This document shows positions 43,040 through 52,655 of a DNA stretch of 54,489 bases, one piece after another (the stretch's first letter is position 1; each line of letters begins with the position of its first letter). The DNA is from Erythrobacter sanguineus (GTDB taxonomy: Bacteria > Pseudomonadota > Alphaproteobacteria > Sphingomonadales > Sphingomonadaceae). A program made the position numbers and the translations under genes. The notes beneath the pieces are model-generated. The model did not search any database. It was not told the origin of the DNA and saw only the letters and a list, made by a program, of their open reading frames with translations. Where the stretch lies: the NCBI GenBank assembly GCA_945878845.1, contig CAMCUB010000025.1:1-54489 (forward strand), written 5' to 3'.

Positions 43040-44392
43040 ATGACCACCACGCGCTTTGCCCCTTCGCCCACCGGCCGGCTGCATGTCGGCAATATTCGCA
43101 CCGCGCTCCACAACTGGATGCTGGCGCGGCAGGCGGGGGGTGCCTTCATCCTGCGCATCGACGACACCGACGCGGCCCGCAGCCGCGAGGAATATGTCGA
43201 AGCGATCCGCGCCGACCTCACCTGGCTGGGGCTGACCTGGGACCGCGAGGAGCGCCAGTCGGCGCGGCTTGACCGTTACGAGGCAGCCTTCGAAGCACTG
43301 CGGACGGCGGGACGCATCTACCCCTGCTACGAGACCGCGCAGGAGCTCGACGTCAAGCGCAAGATCCAGCTCTCGCGCGGCCTCCCGCCGATCTATGACC
43401 GCGCAGCGCTCCAGCTGAGCGAAGCAGAGCACGGGGCGAAAGAGGCTGAAGGTACCCAGCCGCACTGGCGCTTCCTGCTCGACCATGCCGAGCCGATCCA
43501 GTGGGACGACGGCATCCGCGGCGCGCAGAAATTCGATCCCGCGCAGCTCTCCGATCCGGTTATCCGCCGCGCCGACGGTTCTTGGCTCTACATGATGCCG
43601 AGCGCGGTCGACGACATCGACATGGGTGTGACGCAGGTGCTGCGCGGCGAGGACCATGTGTCCAACACTGCCGTTCAAATCCAGATCTTTACCGCACTTT
43701 ATGCTGCAGGTTTTGCTGCAGCAAAAAATCTCCCCGCCTTCGCCCACGAAGCGCTGCTGGTGGGCCGCGAGGGCAAGCTGTCGAAGCGTCTCGGATCGCT
43801 CGGTTGCGATGCCTTCCGCGAGCGCGGGATCGAGCCCGAGGCGATCATCGCGCTGCTGGCGCGGCTCGGCACTTCGCAGCCGGTGGAGCCCATCACCGAC
43901 CGCGCGATGCTTACCGCCAGCTTCGATCTTGCCACATTCGGCCGCGCGCCCGCCAAGTTCGACGAGGAGGATCTCGAGCGCCTCAACGCCGGGATCGTCC
44001 ACCAGCTGCCTTTCGAGGCGGTCGCCGCGCGGCTCACTGACGGCATGGACGCCGCCGGCTGGCACGCGGTGCGCCCGAACCTTGCCCATGTCGCCGAGGC
44101 GGCGGAGTGGTGGGGGCTGGTCACCGGCCCGATCACGCCGCCCGCCTTTGAGGATGAGGACAAGGCCTTCCTCGCGCAGGCTGCCACCGCGCTGACCTGG
44201 AGCGACAACCCCTGGGCCGCGCTCACCACCGCGCTCAAGGACGCCACGGGGCGCAAGGGCCGCGCGCTGTTCCTGCCGCTGCGGCAGGCGCTGACCGGCA
44301 TGGACCACGGCCCCGACATGGGCGAACTCCTCCCCCTGATCGGCGAGAACGAGGCCCGCGCGCGTCTTGCCAAGGCCGCCGGAACCGCCTGA
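43040..44392 (+). CDS. gltX: Glutamate-tRNA ligase
   Basis: A class I aminoacyl-tRNA synthetase of 450 residues that charges tRNA-Glu (possibly also tRNA-Gln, as many alphaproteobacteria use the amidation pathway). The start at 43040 gives MTTTRFAPSPTGRLHVGN with the HIGH signature as HVGN. The KMSKS-type loop is KLSKR in GREGKLSKRLGS (about 247-258). It belongs to the shorter GltX class; alphaproteobacteria often carry two gltX genes, so a second copy elsewhere is possible. An upstream in-frame start at 43004 would add an unlikely Arg-rich extension. Confidence 0.93.
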   Translation: MTTTRFAPSPTGRLHVGNIRTALHNWMLARQAGGAFILRIDDTDAARSREEYVEAIRADLTWLGLTWDREERQSARLDRYEAAFEALRTAGRIYPCYETAQELDVKRKIQLSRGLPPIYDRAALQLSEAEHGAKEAEGTQPHWRFLLDHAEPIQWDDGIRGAQKFDPAQLSDPVIRRADGSWLYMMPSAVDDIDMGVTQVLRGEDHVSNTAVQIQIFTALYAAGFAAAKNLPAFAHEALLVGREGKLSKRLGSLGCDAFRERGIEPEAIIALLARLGTSQPVEPITDRAMLTASFDLATFGRAPAKFDEEDLERLNAGIVHQLPFEAVAARLTDGMDAAGWHAVRPNLAHVAEAAEWWGLVTGPITPPAFEDEDKAFLAQAATALTWSDNPWAALTTALKDATGRKGRALFLPLRQALTGMDHGPDMGELLPLIGENEARARLAKAAGTA

Positions 44393-44501
44393 GCGGTTCG
44401 ATCAGCGCCAACTATCGCTCGGCAGGCGGCGTGGCAGCGCCTTGCGCAGCTTCGCCGGGTCAGCCATCAAACCTGCTGGAATTGCAGCAGGGGCAAAGGC
44501 G

Positions 44502-47500
44502 ATGAGAGGCATTCTTCTGGGCGCGGGCAGTCTGCTCGCCATGATCGCAGGCCCGCTGGCGGCGGAAGAGGGCTACTACCAGCACCCGGTGGCGAGCGGC
44601 GAGGTGCTGGTCTTCGTCAGCGAGGGCGATCTGTGGCGCACCGGGCGCGGTGGCGGCAGCGCGGTGCGGCTCACCAATGACGAGGGCGAGGAAACCGAAC
44701 CCGCGATCTCGCCCGATGGCCGGATGATTGCCTTCACCGCCAGCTACGACAGCAACAATGATGTCTACGTCATGCCCGTCGCCGGCGGACGTCCGCGGCG
44801 ACTGACCTTCGAGGGCGGGGCGGTGCGCACCATCGGCTGGACCCCGGAAGGCCGGGTGATCTATTCCGCCGCGATCACCGGCGCCGGGCAGGGAGAAGTG
44901 CTCTACACCATCGATCCCGCTGGCGGCGAGGCGACGCCCGTGCCGCTGTGGCGCGCCAACGACGCGGCTTTCGGGGCTGACGGCACAACGCTGTTCTTCA
45001 CCCGCCGCGGTCTGTTTGCCCGGGCGCGCGACAACGCCGTGCTCTATCGCGGCGGCGGGATGGAGCAGCTGTGGCGCTGGCAGACCGGTTCGGACGCAGA
45101 AGGCGTGCAACTGCTGGCCGATTTCGGTGCGCCGATCCGCATGCCGATGGCGGCAAGCGGGCGGGTCTGGTTCATATCCGACAAGAGCGGCAAGGACGCG
45201 GTCTGGTCGGTCGCCGAGGATGGCAGCGATGTCCGCCAGGAATCGCCTGAGCTGGCTTTCCCTGTGCTCCAGGCCAGTATCGATGGCGGCGAGGTGTTCC
45301 TCCAGAACGGCGCCGACCTCCACGTGTTCAACATTGCCGGGGGCACGCTGACCAAGCTCGCCATCGACCTCGTCACCGACCGCGAGCAGACCCGCGTGCG
45401 CGCGATCGATGATCCGATGCGCTGGTTCGTGGCGGCGCGGATTGCCCCATCGGGCGAGATGGTGGCGGTCACCGCCCGCGGCCGCGCCGCGCTCGCCGCG
45501 CCGGGCGATCTGCGCCGGGTCGAGCTGCCCGTGCCGATTGCGGCCCGCGCGCGTCAGGCGGTGCAGGGGCCCGGCGGCGAAGAGGTGTTCCTGATCCTCG
45601 ACCAGGGGGCGCGCGGCGACATCTTCCGCATGCCCGCTGACGGCACCAGCACGCCGGTCGCGGTGACCAAGGCCTATGATGCGCATATCTGGTCCTTCGC
45701 CCTCGCACCCGATGGCAAGACCATGGTGGTGTGGGACAAGGAGGCGCGGCTCCAGAAGGTCGATGTCGCCACGGGGCGCGTGACGCTGCTCGCCCGCAAT
45801 GCAACCGGCACCGATGATGCCTTCTTCGACCTCGCCTTCGCGCCGGACTCCAGCCACATCGCCTATGCCGAGGTCGCGCCGACCAATGGCGGCAACACTG
45901 CCGACATCATGATCCAGAACCTCGCGACCGGCGCTCGGGTGCAGGCGACCTCGGGCAAGTATAACAACTATGCCCCCGCATTCGCGCATGACGGCGCGTG
46001 GCTCTACTTCATCTCCGACCGCAACTTCGCGCCCGATCCCGGCAACCCCTGGGGCGACCGCAACATGGGCGCCGCCTTCCTCGACCGGGGCGAACTCTAT
46101 GCGCTCCAGCTCGACCCCGCCTCGCCGTTCCGGATGCGCGCGGACAACGAGCTGACCCGCAAGCCGGCAGGCGACAAGGACACCAGCGCGCCCGAGGGCG
46201 ATGCCGCGCCGGAAAAGAAGGACGAGAGCAAGGGCAAGGGCAAGAAGGGCGAAGCTGCGCCGAAGGGGCCGGTGATCGTGCTCGAAGGCGTCGCCGCGCG
46301 GCTCTACAAGCTGCCGGTCAAGCCGGGGGTCGAGGGCCTGCTTCTGGCGTCGGAAAAATTCCTCTACACCCGCCGCGGCGATGACTTGGTCTCGATTGCG
46401 ATCGACAAGAAGGACCCGCGCGAGGAGGTCTTCGCCCCCGGCGGGATCGATATGGAGCTGTCGGACGACCGCCAGAACGCGCTGGTGCTCGGCGGCTCGC
46501 CGGAGAAACCCGCGCTCTCGCTGGTCCCGGTTGACCGCAAGCTGCCCGACAAGCTTGGCCCCCATCAGGTGCGGCTCGGCGACTGGCGGCTGACCATCGA
46601 TCCGCGCGCCGAGTGGCGCCAGTTGTTCATCGACGCTTGGCGTCTGCACCGCGATTTCCTCTACGATCCTTCGCTGAGGGGCGTCGACTGGAACGCGGTG
46701 CGCGCCGCGCGCGAGCCCTTCCTCGAGCGGATCGGCACCCGGTCAGAGCTTGACGCGGTGCTCGGCGAGATGTCCGCGCAGGTGGGCGTGCTGCACAGCC
46801 AGATCGGCGGCGGCGACCAGCGCGCGGATCGCGAGAACCCGGCGATGGCCTTCCTCGGCGCGAAGGTGTCGCCGGTGCCTGAGGGCCTCAGGATCGACTC
46901 TATCCTGCGCGCAGAGGCCGATCTGGTCGACCGCCTCCCGCCGCTCCGCCGGCCCGGGGTGGACGTGAAGGAAGGCGACGTGATCCGGCTGGTCGATGGC
47001 CGCGCCGTGGCGAGCCTTGCCGACCTCCAGACCGCGCTGGCGACAAAGGCCGGGCAACAGGTGCGGCTCGATCTCACCCGCGCCGCGCGCAAGCTCAGCG
47101 CGATTGTCGAGCCGATGACGCAGGACGGCCATCGGCAGGCGCAATATGCCGATTTCGTGCAGGGCAAGCGCGCCGAGGCCGAGCGGCTGTCGGACGGAAA
47201 AATCGGTTATCTGCATCTGCGCGCGATGGGCCCGGACGATCTGGCGAGCTTCGCGCGGGACTTTTTCCCGCAGCTCGACAAGCAGGGCCTGATCATCGAC
47301 GTGCGCGGCAATAATGGCGGCAATATCGACAGCTTCATCGTCGCTGCGCTGATGCGCAAGGCGTGGGGCTTCTGGGCCAAGCCCGACGGCACCGGCATCC
47401 CCACCACCAACATGCAGAACGCCTATCGCGGGCATGTCGCGGTGCTGATCGACGAGCGCACCTATTCCGACGGCGAGACCTTTGCCGCGGCGATCAAGTC

Positions 47501-47828
47501 GCTGGGGATCGCGCCGCTGATCGGCACCCGCACGGCGGGCGCGGGGGTGTGGCTGTCGGACCGCCCGGTGCTCGCCGACCGCGGCATCGCGCGCACCGCC
47601 GAGAGCGCGCAGTTCGCGATCGATGGGCGCTGGATCGTCGAAGGGCTAGGCGTTGCGCCCGATGTGGAGGTGGAGAACCTGCCTCACGCCGCCTTCAAGG
47701 GCACCGACGCGCAGCTCGCTGCGGCGGTCGGCATGCTCGAAGAGGCAATCGCGCGCGAGCCGGTGTTGCCGCTCAAGCCGAAGCCTCTCGGCCCGCTCGG
47801 CACGCCTGCGGAGGATGTGAAGCGCTAA
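44502..47828 (+). CDS. Tricorn-like S41 peptidase, secreted
   Basis: A 1108-residue exported protease. ATG 44502 follows AGGGG and opens a signal peptide (MRGILLGAGSLLAMIAGPLAAEE). The N-terminal two-thirds are beta-propeller repeats of the TolB/WD40-like sort (SPDGRMIAFTASYDSNNDVY and others), interrupted by a Lys/Glu/Gly-rich linker (about 550-590). PDZ and S41 protease domains follow, with VRGNNGGNIDSF and the catalytic serine Ser989 in DERTYSDGETF, then EGLGVAPDVEVENLP near the end. Tricorn-type proteases digest peptides; in sphingomonads such periplasmic versions are common and poorly studied. Confidence 0.9.
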   Translation: MRGILLGAGSLLAMIAGPLAAEEGYYQHPVASGEVLVFVSEGDLWRTGRGGGSAVRLTNDEGEETEPAISPDGRMIAFTASYDSNNDVYVMPVAGGRPRRLTFEGGAVRTIGWTPEGRVIYSAAITGAGQGEVLYTIDPAGGEATPVPLWRANDAAFGADGTTLFFTRRGLFARARDNAVLYRGGGMEQLWRWQTGSDAEGVQLLADFGAPIRMPMAASGRVWFISDKSGKDAVWSVAEDGSDVRQESPELAFPVLQASIDGGEVFLQNGADLHVFNIAGGTLTKLAIDLVTDREQTRVRAIDDPMRWFVAARIAPSGEMVAVTARGRAALAAPGDLRRVELPVPIAARARQAVQGPGGEEVFLILDQGARGDIFRMPADGTSTPVAVTKAYDAHIWSFALAPDGKTMVVWDKEARLQKVDVATGRVTLLARNATGTDDAFFDLAFAPDSSHIAYAEVAPTNGGNTADIMIQNLATGARVQATSGKYNNYAPAFAHDGAWLYFISDRNFAPDPGNPWGDRNMGAAFLDRGELYALQLDPASPFRMRADNELTRKPAGDKDTSAPEGDAAPEKKDESKGKGKKGEAAPKGPVIVLEGVAARLYKLPVKPGVEGLLLASEKFLYTRRGDDLVSIAIDKKDPREEVFAPGGIDMELSDDRQNALVLGGSPEKPALSLVPVDRKLPDKLGPHQVRLGDWRLTIDPRAEWRQLFIDAWRLHRDFLYDPSLRGVDWNAVRAAREPFLERIGTRSELDAVLGEMSAQVGVLHSQIGGGDQRADRENPAMAFLGAKVSPVPEGLRIDSILRAEADLVDRLPPLRRPGVDVKEGDVIRLVDGRAVASLADLQTALATKAGQQVRLDLTRAARKLSAIVEPMTQDGHRQAQYADFVQGKRAEAERLSDGKIGYLHLRAMGPDDLASFARDFFPQLDKQGLIIDVRGNNGGNIDSFIVAALMRKAWGFWAKPDGTGIPTTNMQNAYRGHVAVLIDERTYSDGETFAAAIKSLGIAPLIGTRTAGAGVWLSDRPVLADRGIARTAESAQFAIDGRWIVEGLGVAPDVEVENLPHAAFKGTDAQLAAAVGMLEEAIAREPVLPLKPKPLGPLGTPAEDVKR

Positions 47829-47925
47829 GGGCGCGGCCCGCCTGTCCGGACTTTGCAACAATCATGGCCGAAGAGCCCGCGACGGGCGGCGCACCGCGCG
47901 CCGGGGCTAAGAGGGGAGCATTAGG

Positions 47926-48993
47926 GTGGCAGGCAAGGTTTCGCGCAGGCAGGTTATGGCCGGAGCCGCGGCGGGAGCGGCCGTCGCGTCCTCGCCCGCT
48001 ATCGCTGCGCCCGAAGAGCGCGCGCTCACCCGGATCGCGTTCGGCTCCTGCGCGCGGCAGGACAAGCCGCAACCGATCTGGGACCGCGTCAACGCCTGGC
48101 AGCCGGAGCTGTTCATCTTCCTCGGCGACAATATCTATGGCGATACCGAGGACATGGCGGTGCTGCGCGCCAAGTACCAGATGCTCGCCGAGAAGCCCGG
48201 TTTCCGCACCCTGCGCCGCAATGCCGAGGTAATCGCGACCTGGGACGACCATGATTTCGGCGTCAACGACGGCGGCAGCGAATATCCCAAGAAGGCCGAG
48301 AGCGCCGCGATCTTCCTCGATTTCTGGGGCGTTCCGGAAGGTCATTCGCGCCGCCGCCCGGAAGGGGGCATCTACGGCAGCTACTTCTTCGGCCCCGAAG
48401 GCCGGCGCGTGCAGGTGATCCTGCCCGACAACCGCACCTTCCGCACGCCGCTTCTGGGCTACAGTGTCGAGCCCGAGGACAAGGGGCAGTATGTCGTCAA
48501 CCCTGATCCGGACGCGACCATGCTGGGGCAGGCGCAGTGGGAGTGGCTGGAGGCCGAACTGCGCCGACCGGCGGACCTGCGCATCCTCGCCTCCTCCACT
48601 CAGGTCCTGCCCGATGCGCCGGGCTACGAGGCGTGGATCAACTTCCAGGCCGATCACCAGCGCCTGCTCGATCTGGTCGATTTTGCCGGGGTCGAGAACC
48701 TGCTGATCATCTCGGGCGACACGCATTATGCCGAGCTCTCGCGGCTCGAGACGCGCATGCCCTATCCGCTCTACGAGCTGACGTCGTCCGGCCTGACCGA
48801 GGTATGGCCGGTGTTTGGCCCCAATCGCAACCGCATCGCCAAGGCGCCGCTTATGCCAAACTACGGCCGGCTGACGATCAACTGGGACGCGCCGTCGCCC
48901 GGGGTGCTGATGGAGGTGGAGATGCTCGACGGCAGCATCGGCATCAGCCACGCGGTCAAGCTCGCCGACCTGAAGCAACCCACCGGCCGCTGA
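47926..48993 (+). CDS. PhoD-like alkaline phosphatase, Tat-exported
   Basis: A 355-residue periplasmic metallophosphatase. The start is GTG 47926, fixed by a strong GAGGGGAG seven bases upstream. The N-terminus has a twin-arginine motif (SRRQVM) and a hydrophobic core ending in SPAIAAP, so folded export by Tat is likely. The PhoD pattern includes IAFGSCARQDKPQPIW, FLGDNIYGD (about 64-72), TWDDHDFGVNDGG (about 105-117) and ISGDTHYAE (about 262-270), the metal-binding segments. It would release phosphate from phosphomonoesters or phosphodiesters. No PhoB box was found by eye. Confidence 0.9.
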   Translation: MAGKVSRRQVMAGAAAGAAVASSPAIAAPEERALTRIAFGSCARQDKPQPIWDRVNAWQPELFIFLGDNIYGDTEDMAVLRAKYQMLAEKPGFRTLRRNAEVIATWDDHDFGVNDGGSEYPKKAESAAIFLDFWGVPEGHSRRRPEGGIYGSYFFGPEGRRVQVILPDNRTFRTPLLGYSVEPEDKGQYVVNPDPDATMLGQAQWEWLEAELRRPADLRILASSTQVLPDAPGYEAWINFQADHQRLLDLVDFAGVENLLIISGDTHYAELSRLETRMPYPLYELTSSGLTEVWPVFGPNRNRIAKAPLMPNYGRLTINWDAPSPGVLMEVEMLDGSIGISHAVKLADLKQPTGR

Positions 48994-49165
48994 CACGCCG
49001 AACGGCGAGCCATTCAGACGTTGAGGCAGCTTTGCGCGCACGTCTGCGTCAGGGCGCGCCCGGCTTTGCGGACGCCAAGCCCTGGCCCTCGTCATGGGGT
49101 CTCGGCGAGAGCAATTGTCTAATGCGAGCAATTAGGCCATTGTATCCTCCGAGGGGAAATTTGCG

Positions 49166-50233
49166 ATGAAGCGAATCGGGATCGGGCTCTTGGTGGTGGT
49201 GGCCCTCGTCCTCGCGCTGGGCTTTGTGTTCCAGCGAACGATCGGCGAGGCCGTTTTCCGGCGTGCGGCGCAGGGGTTGGTCGGGCGCGATCAACTCGCC
49301 AGCCTCGAGGATGGCCTGCATGTCGGGCTGTGCGGCACGGGTTCGCCGATGCCCAACCCCCAGCGTGCAGGGCCTTGCAATGTCGTCATCGCGGGAGACC
49401 AGGTGTTCGTTGTCGACATGGGCGAGAACGGCAATCGCAACCTCAACCTCATGGGTATCAGCACCGCCGAGGTGAAGGCGCTGCTGCTGACCCATTTTCA
49501 TTCGGATCATATCGACGGCATCGGCCCGCTGATGCTGTTCCACTGGACCCGCGGCGCCAGCACCGCCCCGCTGCCGGTCTACGGTCCTGAAGGCGTCGAG
49601 CAGGTCGTGGCGGGCTTCAATGCCGCCTATGCGCTCGATCACGGTTACCGGGTTGCGCATCACGGCGAAGCGGTCGTGCCGGGTAGCGGGGGAGGGGCGG
49701 TGGCGCGGCCCTTCGTGCTGGAGGGCAACGCCGCCGTGATCCTGCAAAGCGGCGGCCTGACCGTGACGGCCTTCAAGGTCGATCACGATCCGATCACGCC
49801 CGCGGTCGGCTATCGCTTCGACTACAAGGGGCGCAGCCTGTGCATCAGCGGCGACACCGCCAAATCCGCCAACCTGATCGCCACCTGCAAGGGGGCCGAC
49901 CTGATCGTCCATGATGCCTTGCAGCCGCAGATGGTGAAGGAGATCGAGGCTGTCTTCGCGGCGCAAGGCAATGCCAAGACCGCCAAGATCTTCGCCGACA
50001 TCCAGGATTATCACGCCACGCCCGAACAGGTGGCGGAGAGCGCGCGAGACGCGGGCGCGAAGATGCTGGTGCTCTCGCACCTCGTCCCGCCGTTGCCCTA
50101 TGCCTATCTCTACCCCGCCTTCCTCGGCGATGCGCCCGCGCGGTTCGATGGCGACATCGTGGTGGGGGAGGATGGGATGCTGTTCTCGCTGCCGCCGCAA
50201 AGCGCGGCGATCACGCGCCGCCGCCTCTTGTGA
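49166..50233 (+). CDS. Metallo-beta-lactamase-fold hydrolase, membrane-anchored
   Basis: A 355-residue protein with an N-terminal membrane helix (about 5-23) and a metallo-beta-lactamase domain. The zinc motif is HFHSDHID (His110, His112, Asp114, His115). Later metal ligands lie on SGDTAKS (about 230-236) and LSHLVPP (about 299-305). The fold resembles tRNase Z or arylsulfatase-like members more than true beta-lactamases. ATG 49166 is preceded by GAGGGG. The anchor implies a periplasmic face and an unknown substrate. It stands 172 bases after phoD. Confidence 0.87.
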   Translation: MKRIGIGLLVVVALVLALGFVFQRTIGEAVFRRAAQGLVGRDQLASLEDGLHVGLCGTGSPMPNPQRAGPCNVVIAGDQVFVVDMGENGNRNLNLMGISTAEVKALLLTHFHSDHIDGIGPLMLFHWTRGASTAPLPVYGPEGVEQVVAGFNAAYALDHGYRVAHHGEAVVPGSGGGAVARPFVLEGNAAVILQSGGLTVTAFKVDHDPITPAVGYRFDYKGRSLCISGDTAKSANLIATCKGADLIVHDALQPQMVKEIEAVFAAQGNAKTAKIFADIQDYHATPEQVAESARDAGAKMLVLSHLVPPLPYAYLYPAFLGDAPARFDGDIVVGEDGMLFSLPPQSAAITRRRLL

Positions 50234-50354
50234 GGCCTGCCTAGGCGGAAGCTGATGCCCACGCGCGCCGGGCTGGACGCCGCGTCGCCGCGCGTCCATT
50301 GACTCCGCATGTTTCAAAAATAAACTGCATTAATTCGGGGATGGGAGAGTTCGG

Positions 50355-50744
50355 ATGGAAGTGGGTCGATCGGTGCTGTTCGGGCTTGTTGCGCTTGTCG
50401 GGCTGCTGACGGCGGGGAATGCCGCCTTGTGGCTGCTCGTCCCGGCGCGCGCGGCTGAGGCGCTCAAGATGCCGCTGCTGACCGGCGCGGCGCTCAGCAC
50501 CCAGATGGATATCGGCGCGTTCTTCCTCGGCGGGGCGATCTTCACCGCGCTGGCGCTGATCACCCGCGAGCGCCCGTGGTTCATTGCTGCTGCGGTATTG
50601 GTCTTGGGAGCCGCGCTCTACCGCACCGCCGCCTTCGCGCTCCACGGCGCGCCCTTTCTCGCCGACATGGTGGTGGCCGAGCTGGTGATGGGCAGCATCA
50701 TGTTCATCGCCAGCCGCGTGCTCGGGCGCGGGGGCAACGGCTAG
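50355..50744 (+). CDS. Small membrane protein, DUF4345-like
   Basis: A 129-residue protein with four hydrophobic helices (about 7-28, 46-67, 75-95 and 103-122). DIGAFFLGGAIFTALAL and YRTAAFALHG are the more conserved parts and suggest the DUF4345 group, without certainty. ATG 50355 follows GGGAG. It is three bases from the sulfatase GTG, so the two are probably one unit. Function unknown. Confidence 0.7.
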   Translation: MEVGRSVLFGLVALVGLLTAGNAALWLLVPARAAEALKMPLLTGAALSTQMDIGAFFLGGAIFTALALITRERPWFIAAAVLVLGAALYRTAAFALHGAPFLADMVVAELVMGSIMFIASRVLGRGGNG

Positions 50745-50747
50745 GCC

Positions 50748-52559
50748 GTGCGGGCCTTGCGCGCCAAGCTGCTGCTGCCGCTCCTCGCCCTCGCTACGGT
50801 GGTGGGCGGGGCCGCGCCGCCCGCCGCGCCGCCCGCCGCGCCGGACGCCTCGGAGGACAGGCGCCCCAATGTCGTCATCATCCTTGCCGATGATGTCGCG
50901 CTGATGGACTTCGGCGCCTATGGCGGCGAGGCGCGCACCCCCAATATTGACGCGCTGGCCGGGCGCGGGGCGCTGTTCACCCAGTACCGCGCCTCGCCGC
51001 TGTGTTCGCCGTCACGCGCAATGCTGCTGACTGGAATCGACGCACATCTCACTGGCGTCGCCACCATTCCCGAAGTCCTGCCCAAGGAGCAGAAGGGCCA
51101 GCCAGGCTATAGGATGGCGCTGGAGCCGGGGGTGCTTACGCTGGCCGACCGGCTGCGGGCGCAAGGCTATCGCACGGTGATGGCGGGCAAATGGCACCTG
51201 GGCGAAGCGCCGGGCGAGATGCCGCAGGCCCACGGCTTCGACCGCAGCTTTGCCCTCGCCGCCTCGGGCGCGGACAATTGGGACGACCGGTCCTACATGC
51301 CCTATTACAAGGACGCGCCGTGGTTCGAGGACGGGGTCGAGACCAGCCTGCCTGAGGACTTCTATTCCTCGCGCTTCATCGTCGACACGGCGATCAAATA
51401 TCTCGCCGAGACCGATCCGGCCAAGCCCTTCTTCGCCTATCTGCCGTTTCAAGCGATCCACATCCCGGTGCAGGCGCCGCAGGAATTCATCGATCGCTAC
51501 AAGGGGCGCTATGACAAGGGCTGGGAGGCGCTGCGCAAGGAGCGCCATGCCCGCGCCCAGACGCTCGGCCTGATCCCGCAAGGCGCGCCGTTCGCCGACC
51601 TGCCGCCCGATTTCCGCGCCTGGAACAGCCTCTCGGCCGAGGACCGCGCGCTCTATGCTGCGCGAATGGAAGTGAATGCGGCGATGCTGGAGGCGATGGA
51701 CTTCCACCTCGGGCGGCTGATCCAGCACCTCAAGGCGAAGGGCCAGTACGAGAACACGATCTTCATCGTCTCCTCCGACAACGGCCCCGAGCCTTCGCGC
51801 GGAGACGATAACCCAAGCCTCAGCCTGTTTCACCACCTGACCGGTTACGACATCGCCGCCGCGCCGATGGGTGGCCCGGGATCGTGGGGCTTTATCGGCC
51901 CCGAATGGGCCGCTGCCGCCGCCACACCGGGGGCGTGGTTCAAGTTCTACGCCACCGAAGGCGGAATCCGTGTGCCGCTGATCATGGCCGGCCCCGGCAT
52001 CGCGCCGCAGCGGGTCGACAGCCCGGCGATGATCACCGACGTCGCTCCGACAGTGCTCGACTGGCTGGAGGCCGATCCCGCGGCCATTGCGGGCAAGCCC
52101 ATGACCGGGCGCAGCCTGCTCCCGGTGCTCGGCGGCGAGGTGGACAGTGCCTATGGCGCCGACGAGGCCCGCGCGGTCGAGGTGTCGGGCAATTCCGCGC
52201 TTTATCTGGGCGATTACAAGATCACCCGCAGCGTGCCCCCGGTCGGCGATGGCCGGTGGCGGCTCTACAATTTGGCGCGCGATCCGGGGGAGACGACCGA
52301 TCTTAGTGCGAGCGAGCCTGCCATCATGCAGCGGATGCTTGCCGAATACGCCGCCTATGCCGCGCGAGTGGGCGTGCTGGAGATGCCCGAGGGCTATGAT
52401 TCGATGAAGCAGGTCACCCGCAATGTCGGCGCGCGGCTGCTCGGCAATTACCCCTGGCTGTATGGCGTGCTCGGCGCGGTCCTGCTGTTGCTGGGTGCGG
52501 CGATCTGGCTGGCGCTGCGCTCGATCCGCGCACTTCTCCGCCGCCGCCGGGTCGCCTGA
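50748..52559 (+). CDS. Sulfatase, exported and membrane-anchored
   Basis: A 603-residue arylsulfatase-family enzyme. The start is GTG 50748, three bases after the preceding stop. A signal peptide is followed by a Pro/Ala repeat (PPAAPPAAP). The formylglycine motif is intact: Cys86-Ser-Pro-Ser-Arg90 in PLCSPSRAMLLTG. Other metal ligands lie in VVIILADDVALMDFGAYGG (about 42-60) and SSDNGPEPS (about 342-350). A C-terminal membrane helix (about 565-588) with a basic tail is unusual for sulfatases and would keep the enzyme at the inner membrane. A formylglycine-generating enzyme is needed but not encoded here. Confidence 0.9.
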   Translation: MRALRAKLLLPLLALATVVGGAAPPAAPPAAPDASEDRRPNVVIILADDVALMDFGAYGGEARTPNIDALAGRGALFTQYRASPLCSPSRAMLLTGIDAHLTGVATIPEVLPKEQKGQPGYRMALEPGVLTLADRLRAQGYRTVMAGKWHLGEAPGEMPQAHGFDRSFALAASGADNWDDRSYMPYYKDAPWFEDGVETSLPEDFYSSRFIVDTAIKYLAETDPAKPFFAYLPFQAIHIPVQAPQEFIDRYKGRYDKGWEALRKERHARAQTLGLIPQGAPFADLPPDFRAWNSLSAEDRALYAARMEVNAAMLEAMDFHLGRLIQHLKAKGQYENTIFIVSSDNGPEPSRGDDNPSLSLFHHLTGYDIAAAPMGGPGSWGFIGPEWAAAAATPGAWFKFYATEGGIRVPLIMAGPGIAPQRVDSPAMITDVAPTVLDWLEADPAAIAGKPMTGRSLLPVLGGEVDSAYGADEARAVEVSGNSALYLGDYKITRSVPPVGDGRWRLYNLARDPGETTDLSASEPAIMQRMLAEYAAYAARVGVLEMPEGYDSMKQVTRNVGARLLGNYPWLYGVLGAVLLLLGAAIWLALRSIRALLRRRRVA

Positions 52560-52628
52560 ACAGCGCGGGGGGCATTTCCCCCACCTTGCTATCTGTCTCC
52601 AGACAATGATAAACCCGCACTGCCAATA

Positions 52629-52643
52629 TAATGCCTGACATTA
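52629..52643. promoter_or_regulatory. Inverted repeat before the TetR gene, candidate operator
   Basis: TAATG (52629-52633), five bases, CATTA (52639-52643). It lies 12 bases before the TetR start and downstream of a weak TTGCTA/GATAAA promoter (52586 and 52608), the usual place for autorepression. Confidence 0.4.
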
Positions 52644-52655
52644 AGGGCGAGTATC

